64,000 bases of DNA from an uncultured Dehalococcoidia bacterium (GCA_951812285.1 OX638292.1:2193001-2257000), one strand, 5' to 3'. Positions 27,732 through 36,302 are shown, counted from the stretch's first letter. Translations and numbers: made by a program. The notes: generated by a model not told the origin, from the sequence alone.

Positions 27732-28377
27732 TCCGGCTCCTTTCGTACGCGTCGACCATGGCGATCATGATCACGTCTGCAATCGTCTCTACGTGGTGCC
27801 ACGCCTGCGCCAGCGTGTCGGCGTCCGACGACCCCCGCCGCGCCATCGAGCGCACCGATTCCGTCAGCGGCGTCCGGAAGAACACGAAGGCCTCCATCAG
27901 CTCCCGCAGGCTAAGCCCCCGCTGCGTCAGCGCCTCGCCGTACTCCTCGCCGATCACCCGCACCTCGTCCAGCGCCTGCGCCGACGGCCGCTTCCGCTCC
28001 ATCAGGCTCTCCGTCACGTCCAGCAGCCGCCGCCCGAAGAGCCGCAGCCGCCCGCGCGTGGCCTCGTCCATCTCCTCGTACCACGGGAAGCTCACCAGCC
28101 GGTCGCCGTGCAGCAGCCGCCGTATCCGCCGCGTCGTCACCGACGTGATCGTCTGCGACGGCATCACCCGACCCGACGGCGACTCCGCAGCGCGCTGCAT
28201 CGCCGCCAGCAGGTCCTCCCGCAAAAACCGGCGGTGCCCGCCCGGCGTCCGGAACGCGCGAATGACCCCGTTGTCGGCCCACATCCGCAGCGTCGTCTCG
28301 TTAACGCCCAGCATCCGGCAGGCCTCCCCCAGGGAAACCCACCGCCCGCTCGATTGCCGCCGCTCCGTCTGCTGCAT
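27709..28377 (-). CDS. MerR/excisionase-type HTH regulator heading the tetrapyrrole operon
   Basis: A protein of about 222 aa. Residues about 12-65 form a MerR-like winged helix (WVSLGEACRMLGVNETTLRM, IRAFRTPGGHRRF). The remaining 150 or so are helical (ALDEVRVIGEEYGEALTQRG, ELMEAFVFFRTPLTESVRS), similar to helical RsbR/PucR-like sensor bundles. It is the first gene of the operon and overlaps ahbAB, so it probably controls tetrapyrrole synthesis; no ligand motif is identifiable. The longest frame uses TTG at 28389; ATG at 28377 is equally near GGGGCGGG. Confidence 0.75.
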   Translation of the reverse strand: MQQTERRQSSGRWVSLGEACRMLGVNETTLRMWADNGVIRAFRTPGGHRRFLREDLLAAMQRAAESPSGRVMPSQTITSVTTRRIRRLLHGDRLVSFPWYEEMDEATRGRLRLFGRRLLDVTESLMERKRPSAQALDEVRVIGEEYGEALTQRGLSLRELMEAFVFFRTPLTESVRSMARRGSSDADTLAQAWHHVETIADVIMIAMVDAYERSRNGNKAGA

Positions 28378-28390
28378 CCCGCCCCACAAA

Positions 28391-28418
28391 AAATCTAGGG
28401 AAATCTAAATAATCTCAG
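28391..28418. promoter_or_regulatory. Three helically phased AATCT direct repeats upstream of the regulator
   Basis: AAATCTAGGG, AAATCTAAAT and AATCTCAGGG lie consecutively with about 10-bp periodicity, immediately upstream of the operon's first gene. Such phasing suits a protein bound along one DNA face. The minus strand also contains TAGATT, a possible -10 box, so a bound regulator could block the promoter. Confidence 0.35.
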
Positions 28419-28494
28419 GGTTTGGCGAAACTTAACAAAGGTATCACGTACGCAAGTGACCGTCAACACAATCGGAAGGTCCCCAAGAAAAGCC

Positions 28495-28545
28495 CCTTCC
28501 CCCTCTGGGGGAAGAGCCTGCCCCGTACTCGATACGGGGTTGGGA
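28495..28545. repeat. Two adjacent palindromes, one of the nested AGCCTGCCCC type
   Basis: TTCCCCC-TCTG-GGGGGAA is followed by CCCCGTA (28521-28527), CTCGA and TACGGGG (28533-28539), preceded by AGCCTG. The second module recurs inside the compound repeats at 38509, 38896 and 43358. Confidence 0.6.
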
Positions 28546-28574
28546 TGGGGGAGTCTTGGGCCGCGGTCCAACCC

Positions 28575-29987
28575 CTACGCCCCCCGCGCCGGCCACACCG
28601 CCGCGTGGTGCCCCAGCGGCACGGTCGGCCGCTCCCATCGCGCCGCCGTCTCCGACATCTGCACCACCGGCGCCAGGTGCCTTAGCCGACCCTGCGGCGT
28701 CTCGCTCTCCGTCGACCACCCCGCAATCTCGTCGTCTGAAAAGTCCTCGGCAACGTCCGCCAGCGCCGACTCCGCCACCTGCCCGCGGTTCACCAGCCAC
28801 CGCCCCGTCTGCGCCAGCGACGCCCGTACCAGCCAGCTCCCGCCCTCCGTCGCCCGCCGGTGCAGCGCCACCATCGTCCCGAAGGCCATCAGGTATCCCG
28901 TCAGGTAGTCGATCGCCGACACCGGGTAGAACTGCGGCCCCGGCTCCGCGCCCGGAAACAGCTCCCCCTGCCGGTCCGTGATGCCGCTCACCGTCTGTAT
29001 CACCGTGTCGAACCCTCGCCGGCCCGCCCACGGCCCCACGCGCCCGAACGCCGACAGCGACACGTACACCAGCCCCGGCCGAATCGCCGTCAGTTCCTCC
29101 GGCGAGAGCCCTCGCTCCGCCAGCGTCCCCGGCCGGTACCCCTGCGAGAACACGTCCGCCTCCCGTACCAGCCCCTGCAGCGTCTCCCTGTCCCGAGCCT
29201 CCCGCAGGTCCAGGTGCGCCGACAGCTTCCCGTGGCCCGTGTCCATCTCCTGCCCCGGATGGCTCGGCAGGTGCGCGCCCGTTATCCGAAGCACGTCCGC
29301 CCCCTGCTCCGCCAGCGTCCGCGCGCAGCTCGGCCCCGCCAGCACCCGCGTCAGGTCCAGCGCCCGAATGCCCGACAGCGGCCGCGACCCCTCCGGCAGC
29401 GGTTCTGGCAGGCTCTCCCCGATCTTGTCGATCTCGATCAGCGGCAGCGTCGCCACCGCCGCCGACTGCGGGTGCTCGGCCCATTCCGCCATCGAGCGCA
29501 CCATGCCGCCCGCGCCCTTCGCCGCGATGATCGCGTCCTCCAGCTCCAGCCCCTTCCACGTCGCGACGGCCCTCGTGATCGCCTCCCGGTCTTCCTCGAC
29601 CCCCAGCACACCCAGCGCCGCCTCGCGGTGGTTGACGAAGTTGCAGTGCAGGTAGCTCCACCGCCCATCGGCCGTCGGGAATACCCCCGACGCCGGCGCC
29701 CGCTCTCCCGGCACCCGCGCCCCGTCCAGCAGCATGTACCGGCTGCTCCGCAACGACGCCGTCGCGTGCCGCGCGTCCACCCCCACGCCCTGCCGCCGCC
29801 CCGTCCGCAGCTCCCACAGCGCCGACGCCGCCAGCCCTACCGCGCCCACCGCGGCCGCCGATGTCTCCCCGATGCGGAACGTCGTCGGCAGGGCCGGGTC
29901 CGTCCCGCCGGAGAACTCCACCCCGGCGGCCAGCCCGGAGCTCCACCCCACGCTCATGAGAATGCCGGACAGCGTGTCGTACAACAT
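28575..29987 (-). CDS. CoA-transferase family III (CaiB/BaiF-like), two-part
   Basis: A 470-aa protein. The canonical family opening, IRALDLTRVLAGPSCARTLA, does not appear until about residue 195. It is followed by the usual VREADVFSQGYRPGTLAERG, GLVYVSLSAFGRVGPWAGRRG and IDYLTGYLMAFGTMVALHRR. Residues 1-180 resemble the C-terminal part of another CaiB domain (SALWELRTGRRQGVGVDARH). The family moves CoA between carboxylic acids; substrates are unknown. ATG at 29987 has AGGAGCG upstream. Confidence 0.8.
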   Translation of the reverse strand: MLYDTLSGILMSVGWSSGLAAGVEFSGGTDPALPTTFRIGETSAAAVGAVGLAASALWELRTGRRQGVGVDARHATASLRSSRYMLLDGARVPGERAPASGVFPTADGRWSYLHCNFVNHREAALGVLGVEEDREAITRAVATWKGLELEDAIIAAKGAGGMVRSMAEWAEHPQSAAVATLPLIEIDKIGESLPEPLPEGSRPLSGIRALDLTRVLAGPSCARTLAEQGADVLRITGAHLPSHPGQEMDTGHGKLSAHLDLREARDRETLQGLVREADVFSQGYRPGTLAERGLSPEELTAIRPGLVYVSLSAFGRVGPWAGRRGFDTVIQTVSGITDRQGELFPGAEPGPQFYPVSAIDYLTGYLMAFGTMVALHRRATEGGSWLVRASLAQTGRWLVNRGQVAESALADVAEDFSDDEIAGWSTESETPQGRLRHLAPVVQMSETAARWERPTVPLGHHAAVWPARGA

Positions 29988-30020
29988 AGGACGCGCTCCT
30001 GTAGTCCTTGGATGGCTCGG

Positions 30021-30026
30021 ATTATA
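30021..30026 (-). promoter_or_regulatory. -10 element TATAAT for the CoA-transferase gene
   Basis: The minus strand reads TATAAT about 34 bp before the ATG at 29987. No convincing -35 box is seen. Confidence 0.3.
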
Positions 30027-30145
30027 TGCGGACGCCAAACGCGGCGCCATTACACGGGCTCTGGGTATGGCCCCCGGTAGTACAATGCCCTCGTCACCCC
30101 AGCGGGCCAACGACTGACCGGCCCGGGGTGTGGGAGGCCTCGGTG

Positions 30146-30847
30146 CAAGGCCCATTCTGGTGGAGGACACCGCTGAAGCTCCCAGGCCGCAGCCTTAAGC
30201 AGGACCGCGAGCGCCTGCTCAAGCGCCTCGGCGGCCGCTACTCCGCTCGCGTCGTCGACGCCATCGCCCGCACCCCCCGCGAGGACATGGTCCCGCCCGA
30301 GCACAAGAAACTCGCCTACCGCGACGGCCCCCTGCACATCGGCCACGGCCAGACCATCTCCCAGCCCACCATGGTCGCCATCATGACCCAGGCCCTCGAC
30401 CCCCAGCCGTGGGAACGCGTCCTGGAGGTAGGCGCCGGCAGCGGCTACCAGGCCGTCGTCCTCGCCCAGCTCGCCGCCAGCGTCGTCTCCGTTGAGCGTG
30501 TCCCCGAGCTCGCCCGACGCACCGCCGCGCTCCTGCATTCCCTCGGCTACGACGACTGCGTCAGCGTCCGCCAGTCCGGCGACGCCCTCGGCTGCCCCGA
30601 CGAGGCCCCCTTCGACGCCATCATGGTCTCCGCAGCTGCCCCGAACCCCCCGCTCGCCCTCCTCGACCAGCTCACCCCGCGCGGCCGCCTCCTCGTCCCC
30701 GTCGGCCCCCGCAAGGAGCAGCGCCTCCTCCTCCTCACCCGCACCGAAACCGGCCACACCACCCTCGACTTCGGCGCCTGCCGCTTCGTCCCCCTGATAG
30801 GCCCCGGCGCCTACCCCCCCAACGACCCAGAATGGCAAGACCGCTAA
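30146..30847 (+). CDS. pcm: Protein-L-isoaspartate O-methyltransferase
   Basis: A 233-aa SAM-dependent methyltransferase that repairs isoaspartyl damage in proteins. Seen: VDAIARTPREDMVPPEHKKL, PLHIGHGQTISQPTMVAIMT (strongly conserved in Pcm), VLEVGAGSGYQAVVLAQLA (SAM site), VVSVERVPEL, and PRGRLLVPVGPRKEQRLLLL. The frame opens at 30008; GTG at 30146 is chosen because GGGAGG lies 6 nt upstream. It is divergent from the CoA-transferase gene. Confidence 0.92.
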   Translation, partial: QGPFWWRTPLKLPGRSLKQDRERLLKRLGGRYSARVVDAIARTPREDMVPPEHKKLAYRDGPLHIGHGQTISQPTMVAIMTQALDPQPWERVLEVGAGSGYQAVVLAQLAASVVSVERVPELARRTAALLHSLGYDDCVSVRQSGDALGCPDEAPFDAIMVSAAAPNPPLALLDQLTPRGRLLVPVGPRKEQRLLLLTRTETGHTTLDFGACRFVPLIGPGAYPPNDPEWQDR

Positions 30848-30857
30848 ACCCCTCACC

Positions 30858-31345
30858 CCACCCATCATTCCCGCCCCCTCGCCATCATTCCTGCCTCCTC
30901 CACCGTCATTCCTGCCCTTTCAGCCGTCATTCCTGCGAAGGCAGGAATCCAGAGGGGCGGAAGGGCGGGGCATCCCCTCCCAGAACAACCGTCGCCTTCC
31001 CCTTCCCCCTTCGCCTCCATACCGGCGGAGGCCGGTATCCAGGGGCAGGGCGGGGCGCCCCCTCCCCCAACTCCCCTCACCTTCCCCCTGCACCCACCGC
31101 CGTCGTTCCTGCGAAGGCAGGAACCCCGACGTACCCATCCCATCACGCCGCCCACCAATCCCGCCTCCATACCGGCGGAGGCCGGTATCCAGGGGCAGGG
31201 CGGGGCGCGCACTCCCCGGACTCCCCTCACCTTCCCCAACACCCCCGCCGTCGTTCCTGCGAAGGCAGGAACCTCGACGTACCCATCCCATCACGCCGCC
31301 CACCAATCCCGCCTCCATACCGGCGGAGGCCGGTATCCAAGGGCG
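30858..31345. repeat. Dispersed palindromes (ATTCCTGC and ATACCGGC types) in a composite tandem
   Basis: Full palindromes occur at about 30927, 31017, 31101, 31167, 31249 and 31315. They alternate between ATTCCTGC/GCAGGAAT-type (with a GTTCCTGC/GCAGGAAC variant) and ATACCGGC/GCCGGTAT. A composite unit repeats with a 148-bp period (31101 to 31249). Before 30927 there are three left-half copies only. The region carries no gene; open frames through it are repeat artefacts. Confidence 0.85.
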
Positions 31346-31409
31346 ACGCAAGGCGCCCCTTCCCCCAACCCCCACCCCCGCCACCCCGCATGGCGCGCCG
31401 ACACCTGCG

Positions 31410-31418
31410 TGCTATACT
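31410..31418 (+). promoter_or_regulatory. Extended -10 promoter of argF
   Basis: TGCTATACT is an extended -10 (TGnTATACT). No -35 box is visible. Transcription would begin about 31425, only 3 nt before the ATG, so the mRNA may be leaderless. Confidence 0.45.
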
Positions 31419-31427
31419 GTCTTGGCT

Positions 31428-32357
31428 ATGTCAAGCTTGACCCTGCAATCGAAACACCTGCTTTCCGTGGCCGACCTGTCGCCAGCCGAGATCTGCGCCC
31501 TCGTGGAGCGCGCCCGCGACATCAAGCGCACCCCCGACGCGGCAAAGCCCCTGCAGGGCAAAACCGTCGCCCTCCTCTTCGAAAAGCCCTCGCTCCGCAC
31601 CCGCGTCAGCTTTGAGGTCGGCACGGCCAACCTCGGCGGCAACTGCCTCTACCTCAGCCCGGCCGAGGTCGGCATCGGCGGCCGCGAGGCCGTCAGCGAC
31701 GTCGCACAGGTGCTCTCCCGTTACGTCGACTGCATCGTCTACCGCTGCTACGAACACGCAAAGCTTGCCGAGCTAGCCCACTACGCCACCGTCCCCGTCA
31801 TCAACGCCCTCTCCGACGACGAGCACCCCTGCCAGACCCTCGCCGACCTGACCACCGTCCTCGAGCAGCGCGGCTCGTTGCCCGGCACAACCCTCGCCTA
31901 CATCGGCGACGGCAACAACGTCGCCCGCAGCCTCGGTCTCGGCTGCGCCGCCGTCGGCATGCACTATCGCATCGCATCGCCCGAGGGCTACGGCCTCTCG
32001 CCCGACGACGAGCGCGCCATCGAGGCCCTCGCCGCCGCCAATGGCGGTAGCGCCACCTTCCTCCGCGACCCCCGCGAGGCCGTCGCGGGCGCAAGCGTCG
32101 TCTACACCGACGTATGGGCCAGCATGGGCCAGGAGGACGAGGCCGCCGTGCGCAAGGAGGTCTTCCTCGGCTACCAGGTCAACCCTGAGCTCATGGCCCT
32201 CGCCGCCCCGGACGCCGTCTTCATGCACGACCTGCCCGCCCACTACGGTGAGGAGGTCCCCGAGGGCTTCCTCGACCACCCGCAATCCGTCGTGTTCGAC
32301 CAGGCGGAGAACCGCCTGCACGCGCAACAGGCCCTGTTGGAGGCCCTTCTTGGCTAG
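31428..32357 (+). CDS. argF: Ornithine carbamoyltransferase
   Basis: A 309-aa enzyme forming citrulline from ornithine and carbamoyl phosphate. Seen: the carbamoyl-phosphate loop KPSLRTRVSFEVG, the HPCQTLADLTT motif, and the ornithine-binding D in YTDVWASMGQE. The final motif, normally HCLP, reads FMHDLPAHYGEEV, so the Cys that contacts ornithine is Asp here. The start is ATG at 31428, with no ribosome site and a -10 box just upstream. It is followed by der after 46 bp. Confidence 0.88.
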   Translation: MSSLTLQSKHLLSVADLSPAEICALVERARDIKRTPDAAKPLQGKTVALLFEKPSLRTRVSFEVGTANLGGNCLYLSPAEVGIGGREAVSDVAQVLSRYVDCIVYRCYEHAKLAELAHYATVPVINALSDDEHPCQTLADLTTVLEQRGSLPGTTLAYIGDGNNVARSLGLGCAAVGMHYRIASPEGYGLSPDDERAIEALAAANGGSATFLRDPREAVAGASVVYTDVWASMGQEDEAAVRKEVFLGYQVNPELMALAAPDAVFMHDLPAHYGEEVPEGFLDHPQSVVFDQAENRLHAQQALLEALLG

Positions 32358-32403
32358 GGCGGCATCGCCGGAGGAAGCGAATATCGGCCAGGACGCGGGT
32401 GTA

Positions 32404-33726
32404 ATGCCCGTGGTCGCCATCGTTGGCCGCCCCAACGTCGGCAAGTCCACCCTCTTCAACCGCCTGACCGGCCAACGCCGCGCCGTCGTCGCCGATGAGG
32501 CCGGCACCACCCGAGACCGCGTCATCACCCCCATGGAGGGCCCCAACCGCAACTTCTTCCTCGTCGACACCGGCGGCATCGACCTCGGCGCCGGCGGTCC
32601 CATCGGCTCCAAGGTCTACCGCCAGGTCCGCGCCGCCCTCGAGGACGCCGACGTCATCGTCTTCCTGACCGACGCCGTCGACGGCCTCCAGCCCGCCGAC
32701 TTGGAGATCGCCGACTCACTCCGCCGCCTTAACGTCCCCATCGTCACCGCCGTCAACAAGAGCGAGGGCACTCGCCGCCGCTTCAACGTCGCCGAGTTCT
32801 ACGCCCTCGGCCTCAACGACCCCATCGCCATCAGCGCCATCAAGGGCGAGGGCATGGCCGACCTCCTCGACGCCGTCGAGGACGAGCTCCCGTCCGGCGC
32901 CGAGGCTGAGCTCGACGAGGGCTTCCTCCGCCTCGCCATCGTCGGCCGGCCCAATGTCGGCAAGTCCAGCATCATGAACGCCATCACCGGCGAGGAGCGC
33001 GCCATCGTCGACGAGACCCCCGGCACCACCCGCGACTCCCTCGACGCCTGGGTCAGCTACGACGGCAACCCCCTCCTCCTCATCGACACCGCCGGCATGC
33101 GCCGCCGCGGCCACATCGTGCCCGGCCCCGAGAAGTTCAGCGTCCTCCGCTCCCTCCAGTCCATCGAGCGCTGCAACGTCGCCGTCCTCGTCATGGACGC
33201 CACGGAGCTCGCCACGGCCCAGGACGTCCACGTCGCCGGCTACGTCCTTGAGTCCTACCACGCCATGCTCGTCGCCGTGAACAAGTGGGACCTCGCCCGC
33301 GACCACGGCATGCACGAGACCGAGGCCATCCAGGAGATCCGCAAGAAGCTCCACTGGGCCCCCTACGTGCCCATCCACTTCGTCTCCGCCCTCACCGGCG
33401 AGGGCCTCGACGGCCTCCTCACCACCGCGCAGGAGCTCTACCGCGAGCAGGCCACCGAGGTCGGCGCCGCCGAGCTCAACACCACCATCGTCGAGGCCAT
33501 GGCCAAGCACCCGCCGCGCTCCCAGGGCCGCCGCCAGCTCCGCCTCTACCGCGGCGAGCAGAGCCAGGTGCACCCCCTCGGCTTCACCCTCTACGTCAAC
33601 AACCCGGAGATCGTCCACTTCTCCTACCGCCGCTACCTGCTGAACACCATCCGCAGCGCCTTCTCGATCCGCCGCGTCCCCATCCGCCTCGACATCCGCA
33701 AGGGCGCCCGGAGGCGCTCGGCATGA
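32404..33726 (+). CDS. der: Ribosome-assembly GTPase Der (EngA)
   Basis: A 440-aa protein with two GTPase domains in tandem followed by a KH-like domain, required for 50S maturation. Both P-loops are present (VAIVGRPNVGKSTLFNRL and LAIVGRPNVGKSSIMNAI), as are both G3 (DTGGI, DTAGM) and G4 (NKSE, NKWD) motifs. The frame is open from 32041, but homology begins at MPVVAIVG, so ATG 32404 is used. It overlaps plsY by 4 nt. Confidence 0.96.
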   Translation: MPVVAIVGRPNVGKSTLFNRLTGQRRAVVADEAGTTRDRVITPMEGPNRNFFLVDTGGIDLGAGGPIGSKVYRQVRAALEDADVIVFLTDAVDGLQPADLEIADSLRRLNVPIVTAVNKSEGTRRRFNVAEFYALGLNDPIAISAIKGEGMADLLDAVEDELPSGAEAELDEGFLRLAIVGRPNVGKSSIMNAITGEERAIVDETPGTTRDSLDAWVSYDGNPLLLIDTAGMRRRGHIVPGPEKFSVLRSLQSIERCNVAVLVMDATELATAQDVHVAGYVLESYHAMLVAVNKWDLARDHGMHETEAIQEIRKKLHWAPYVPIHFVSALTGEGLDGLLTTAQELYREQATEVGAAELNTTIVEAMAKHPPRSQGRRQLRLYRGEQSQVHPLGFTLYVNNPEIVHFSYRRYLLNTIRSAFSIRRVPIRLDIRKGARRRSA

Positions 33727-34388
33727 ACGACATTCTGGTCTTCGTCCTCGTGTTCGCCGCGTCCTACCTGCTCGGCGCCGTCCCGTGGGGCCTGCTCATC
33801 GGCCGCTGGAGCCGCGGCGTCGACGTCCGGCAGACCGGCAGCGGCAACATCGGCAGCAGCAACGTCCTCCGCACCGCCGGCGCCAGGGCCGCCGGCCTCG
33901 CCCTCCTCCTCGACGTCGCCAAGGGCGCGGTCCCCGTCCTCGCCGCCCGCGCCATCGCCGACGCCGCCGGCTTCACCGAGGCCCAGGGCGCCGGCCTGCA
34001 GGCGGGCGCCGCCCTCGCCGCCCTCGCCGGCCATAGCTGGTCCGTCTACCTGAAGTTCACCGGCGGCAAGGGCGTCGCGACGGGCGTCGGCGGCCTCTTC
34101 GTGCTCTTCCCCTTGGGCGGCCTCACCGCGCTGGTCCTCGCCCTCGTCATCATGCGCCTCTCCCGCTACATCTCCCTCGGCAGCGTCATTGGCGTGACCA
34201 TCGGCGCGGGCTCGCTCGTCGTCTTCTGGCTCCGCGGCGACTTCCACTGGGCCTACGCCCTCCACGGCTTCGTCGGCTGGGCCATCATCGTCGGCCGCCA
34301 CCACGGCAACATCCGACGCCTCTTCTCCGGCACCGAGGCCCGCCTCGGCGAATCCGCGGCCCCGCCGCAACCGCAGCCGGAAGCCTAG
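33723..34388 (+). CDS. plsY: Acyl-phosphate:glycerol-3-phosphate acyltransferase
   Basis: A 221-aa membrane enzyme that starts phospholipid synthesis. Seen: ASYLLGAVPWGLLIGRW, the conserved loop GSGNIGSSNVLRTAG, GHSWSVYLKFTGGKGVATG, and IIVGRHHGNIRRLFSGTE, with about seven membrane segments between. The start overlaps the der stop (ATGA), and gpsA begins 2 nt after its stop. The next gene supplies its substrate. Confidence 0.94.
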   Translation: MNDILVFVLVFAASYLLGAVPWGLLIGRWSRGVDVRQTGSGNIGSSNVLRTAGARAAGLALLLDVAKGAVPVLAARAIADAAGFTEAQGAGLQAGAALAALAGHSWSVYLKFTGGKGVATGVGGLFVLFPLGGLTALVLALVIMRLSRYISLGSVIGVTIGAGSLVVFWLRGDFHWAYALHGFVGWAIIVGRHHGNIRRLFSGTEARLGESAAPPQPQPEA

Positions 34389-34390
34389 CG

Positions 34391-35407
34391 ATGGCACGCG
34401 TGACCGTGGTCGGCACGACAAGCTGGGGCACGACCCTGGCCATCCTGCTCGCCCGCCGCGGCGCCCCCGTCACCCTCCTCGCCCGCACCGCTGACGAGGC
34501 CGAGATCCTCACCCGCGACCGCGAGAACCGCCGCCTGCTGCCCGGCGCGCCATTCCCCGACTCCCTCTCCCCGTCCGCCGACGCCGACGCCGCCCTCGAC
34601 GGCGCCGACCTCGTCGTCCTCGCCACACCCGCGCAGCGCCTCCGCGACAACCTCCCCACGCTGAAGCCGTACGTTCGCCCCGAGACCGTGTTCCTGAGCG
34701 CCATCAAGGGCCTCGAACTCGACACCGGTCTGCCCATGACGAAAGTCGTTCAGGCCGAGCTCCCCAAGGTCGCCGATGGCCGCGTCGCCGTCCTCTCCGG
34801 CCCCAACCTCTCCCGCGAGGTCGTCGACGACAAGCCCTCCTCGGCCGTCATCGCCTGCAAGGACCCCGCCGTCGCCGAGTGGGTGCAGGACCTCTACAAC
34901 TCCCCCGCCTTCCGCGTCTACACCAACGACGACATCATCGGCGTGGAGCTCGGCGGCGCCCTCAAGAACCCCATCACCATCGCCGCCGGCATCAGCGACG
35001 GCCTAGGCTACGGCGCCAACGCCAAGGCCGCCCTCATAACGCGCGGTCTCGCCGAGGTCACCCGGCTCTCCGTCGCATGCGGCGCGAGGCCCCTCACCCT
35101 CGCCGGCCTCTCCGGCCTCGGCGACATGGCTGCCAGCAGCTTCAGCGACCTCAGCCGCAACCGCTACGTCGGCGAGCAGGTGGGGCAGGGCAGGCCGTTG
35201 GCGGAGGTGCTCGGCGGCATGGTGCACGTCGCCGAGGGCGTGGACACGATCCGGGCTGCGCTGCTCCTGGCGGAGCGGCAGGGCATTGAGATGCCCATCA
35301 CGGAGATAACGGCCCGCATCCTCTTCGACGGCGTCGACCCCCGCGAGGCCACCACGTGGCTGCTGAACCGCGCCCCCGGTCAGGAGTGGCCGACGACGCT
35401 CAGCTAG
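34391..35407 (+). CDS. gpsA: Glycerol-3-phosphate dehydrogenase (NAD(P)+)
   Basis: A 338-aa cytoplasmic enzyme making sn-glycerol-3-phosphate from dihydroxyacetone phosphate for PlsY. The dinucleotide loop reads VVGTTSWGTTLAILLARRG, with the first Gly-x-Gly weakened to GTTS. Seen also: SAIKGLELDTG, LSGPNLSREV, the catalytic Lys in ELGGALKNPITIAAG, and GLSGLGDM. It forms a der-plsY-gpsA operon. The last 8 bp overlap convergent prmA. Confidence 0.95.
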   Translation: MARVTVVGTTSWGTTLAILLARRGAPVTLLARTADEAEILTRDRENRRLLPGAPFPDSLSPSADADAALDGADLVVLATPAQRLRDNLPTLKPYVRPETVFLSAIKGLELDTGLPMTKVVQAELPKVADGRVAVLSGPNLSREVVDDKPSSAVIACKDPAVAEWVQDLYNSPAFRVYTNDDIIGVELGGALKNPITIAAGISDGLGYGANAKAALITRGLAEVTRLSVACGARPLTLAGLSGLGDMAASSFSDLSRNRYVGEQVGQGRPLAEVLGGMVHVAEGVDTIRAALLLAERQGIEMPITEITARILFDGVDPREATTWLLNRAPGQEWPTTLS

Positions 35408-36302
35408 CGGCCCGCCGGAAGCACAGCGCCAGCCAGTCCTCCGTCTGCTGCGTCTCCAGCTCCTCGAACCCCGCGCCCAGCAGCGCCTCCCGCACCTCGT
35501 CGCCGCGCTCCTCGAGCACGCCCGACGCGATGAGCGTTCCGCCGGGCCTCAGCGTCTCGGCCAGCGCCCCCGCAAGCTCCACCAGCACCTTCGCCGAGAT
35601 ATTCGCGACGGTCAGGTCCAGCCCCGTCGCCAGCGCGTGCGGCAGCGTCCCCCGCGCGATCCGTACCCGCCGCGACAGTCCCGCCGCCTTCAGGTTCCGC
35701 CGCGAAGACCGGACGGCGTCCGCCTCCGTGTCCAGCGCCAGCGCCCACTCGGCCCCCAGCAGCAGCGCCCCCTGCGCCAGCAGCCCGCTGCCCGTGCCAA
35801 GGTCGAGGACCCGCATCCCCGCCTCCACGCGCCGCTCGAGCTGCTCCAGGCACATGCGCGTCGTCGGGTGGTGCCCCGTCCCGAATGCCAGCCCAGGGTC
35901 CAGCGTCAGCACGATGTCGCCCTCCGAGGCCTCCACTTCGTGCCACGTCGGCCGCACCACCAGCCGCTTCCCGATGCGCAGGGGCTGGAAATGCGCCTTC
36001 CACGCCTCCTCCCACTCGTAGGGCGACACCGTTCGCACCGCCAGTGGCGACAGCGGTTTGATCAGCCCCATCAGCTGCACCCCCGCCTGAATGCGCGCGA
36101 CGCGGTCGGCCGAGCGCCTGTCCTGCGGGAAATACGTCCGCACGAAGACCGGCCCCCCAACGGGCGGCGACTCTCCCTCGTCCGGGTTGAACCCCCCGGC
36201 CTCCTCCACCACGACCTGCCGGCGGCCGTACCGCTGGAACAGCTCCACCAGCGGCTCCACCAGCTCGGGAGAGGCTTCCACGGAAAGCTCTAGCCAGTCC
36301 AC
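35400..36302 (-). CDS. prmA: Ribosomal protein L11 methyltransferase
   Basis: A 300-aa enzyme trimethylating lysines and the N-terminus of L11. The N-terminal substrate-recognition domain is present (WLELSVEASPELVEPLVELF). The catalytic domain has LDPGLAFGTGHHPTTRMCLE, the SAM site VLDLGTGSGLLAQGALLLGA, and LTVANISAKVLVELAG. It is encoded downstream of dnaJ on the same strand. Confidence 0.95.
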   Translation of the reverse strand: MDWLELSVEASPELVEPLVELFQRYGRRQVVVEEAGGFNPDEGESPPVGGPVFVRTYFPQDRRSADRVARIQAGVQLMGLIKPLSPLAVRTVSPYEWEEAWKAHFQPLRIGKRLVVRPTWHEVEASEGDIVLTLDPGLAFGTGHHPTTRMCLEQLERRVEAGMRVLDLGTGSGLLAQGALLLGAEWALALDTEADAVRSSRRNLKAAGLSRRVRIARGTLPHALATGLDLTVANISAKVLVELAGALAETLRPGGTLIASGVLEERGDEVREALLGAGFEELETQQTEDWLALCFRRAAS

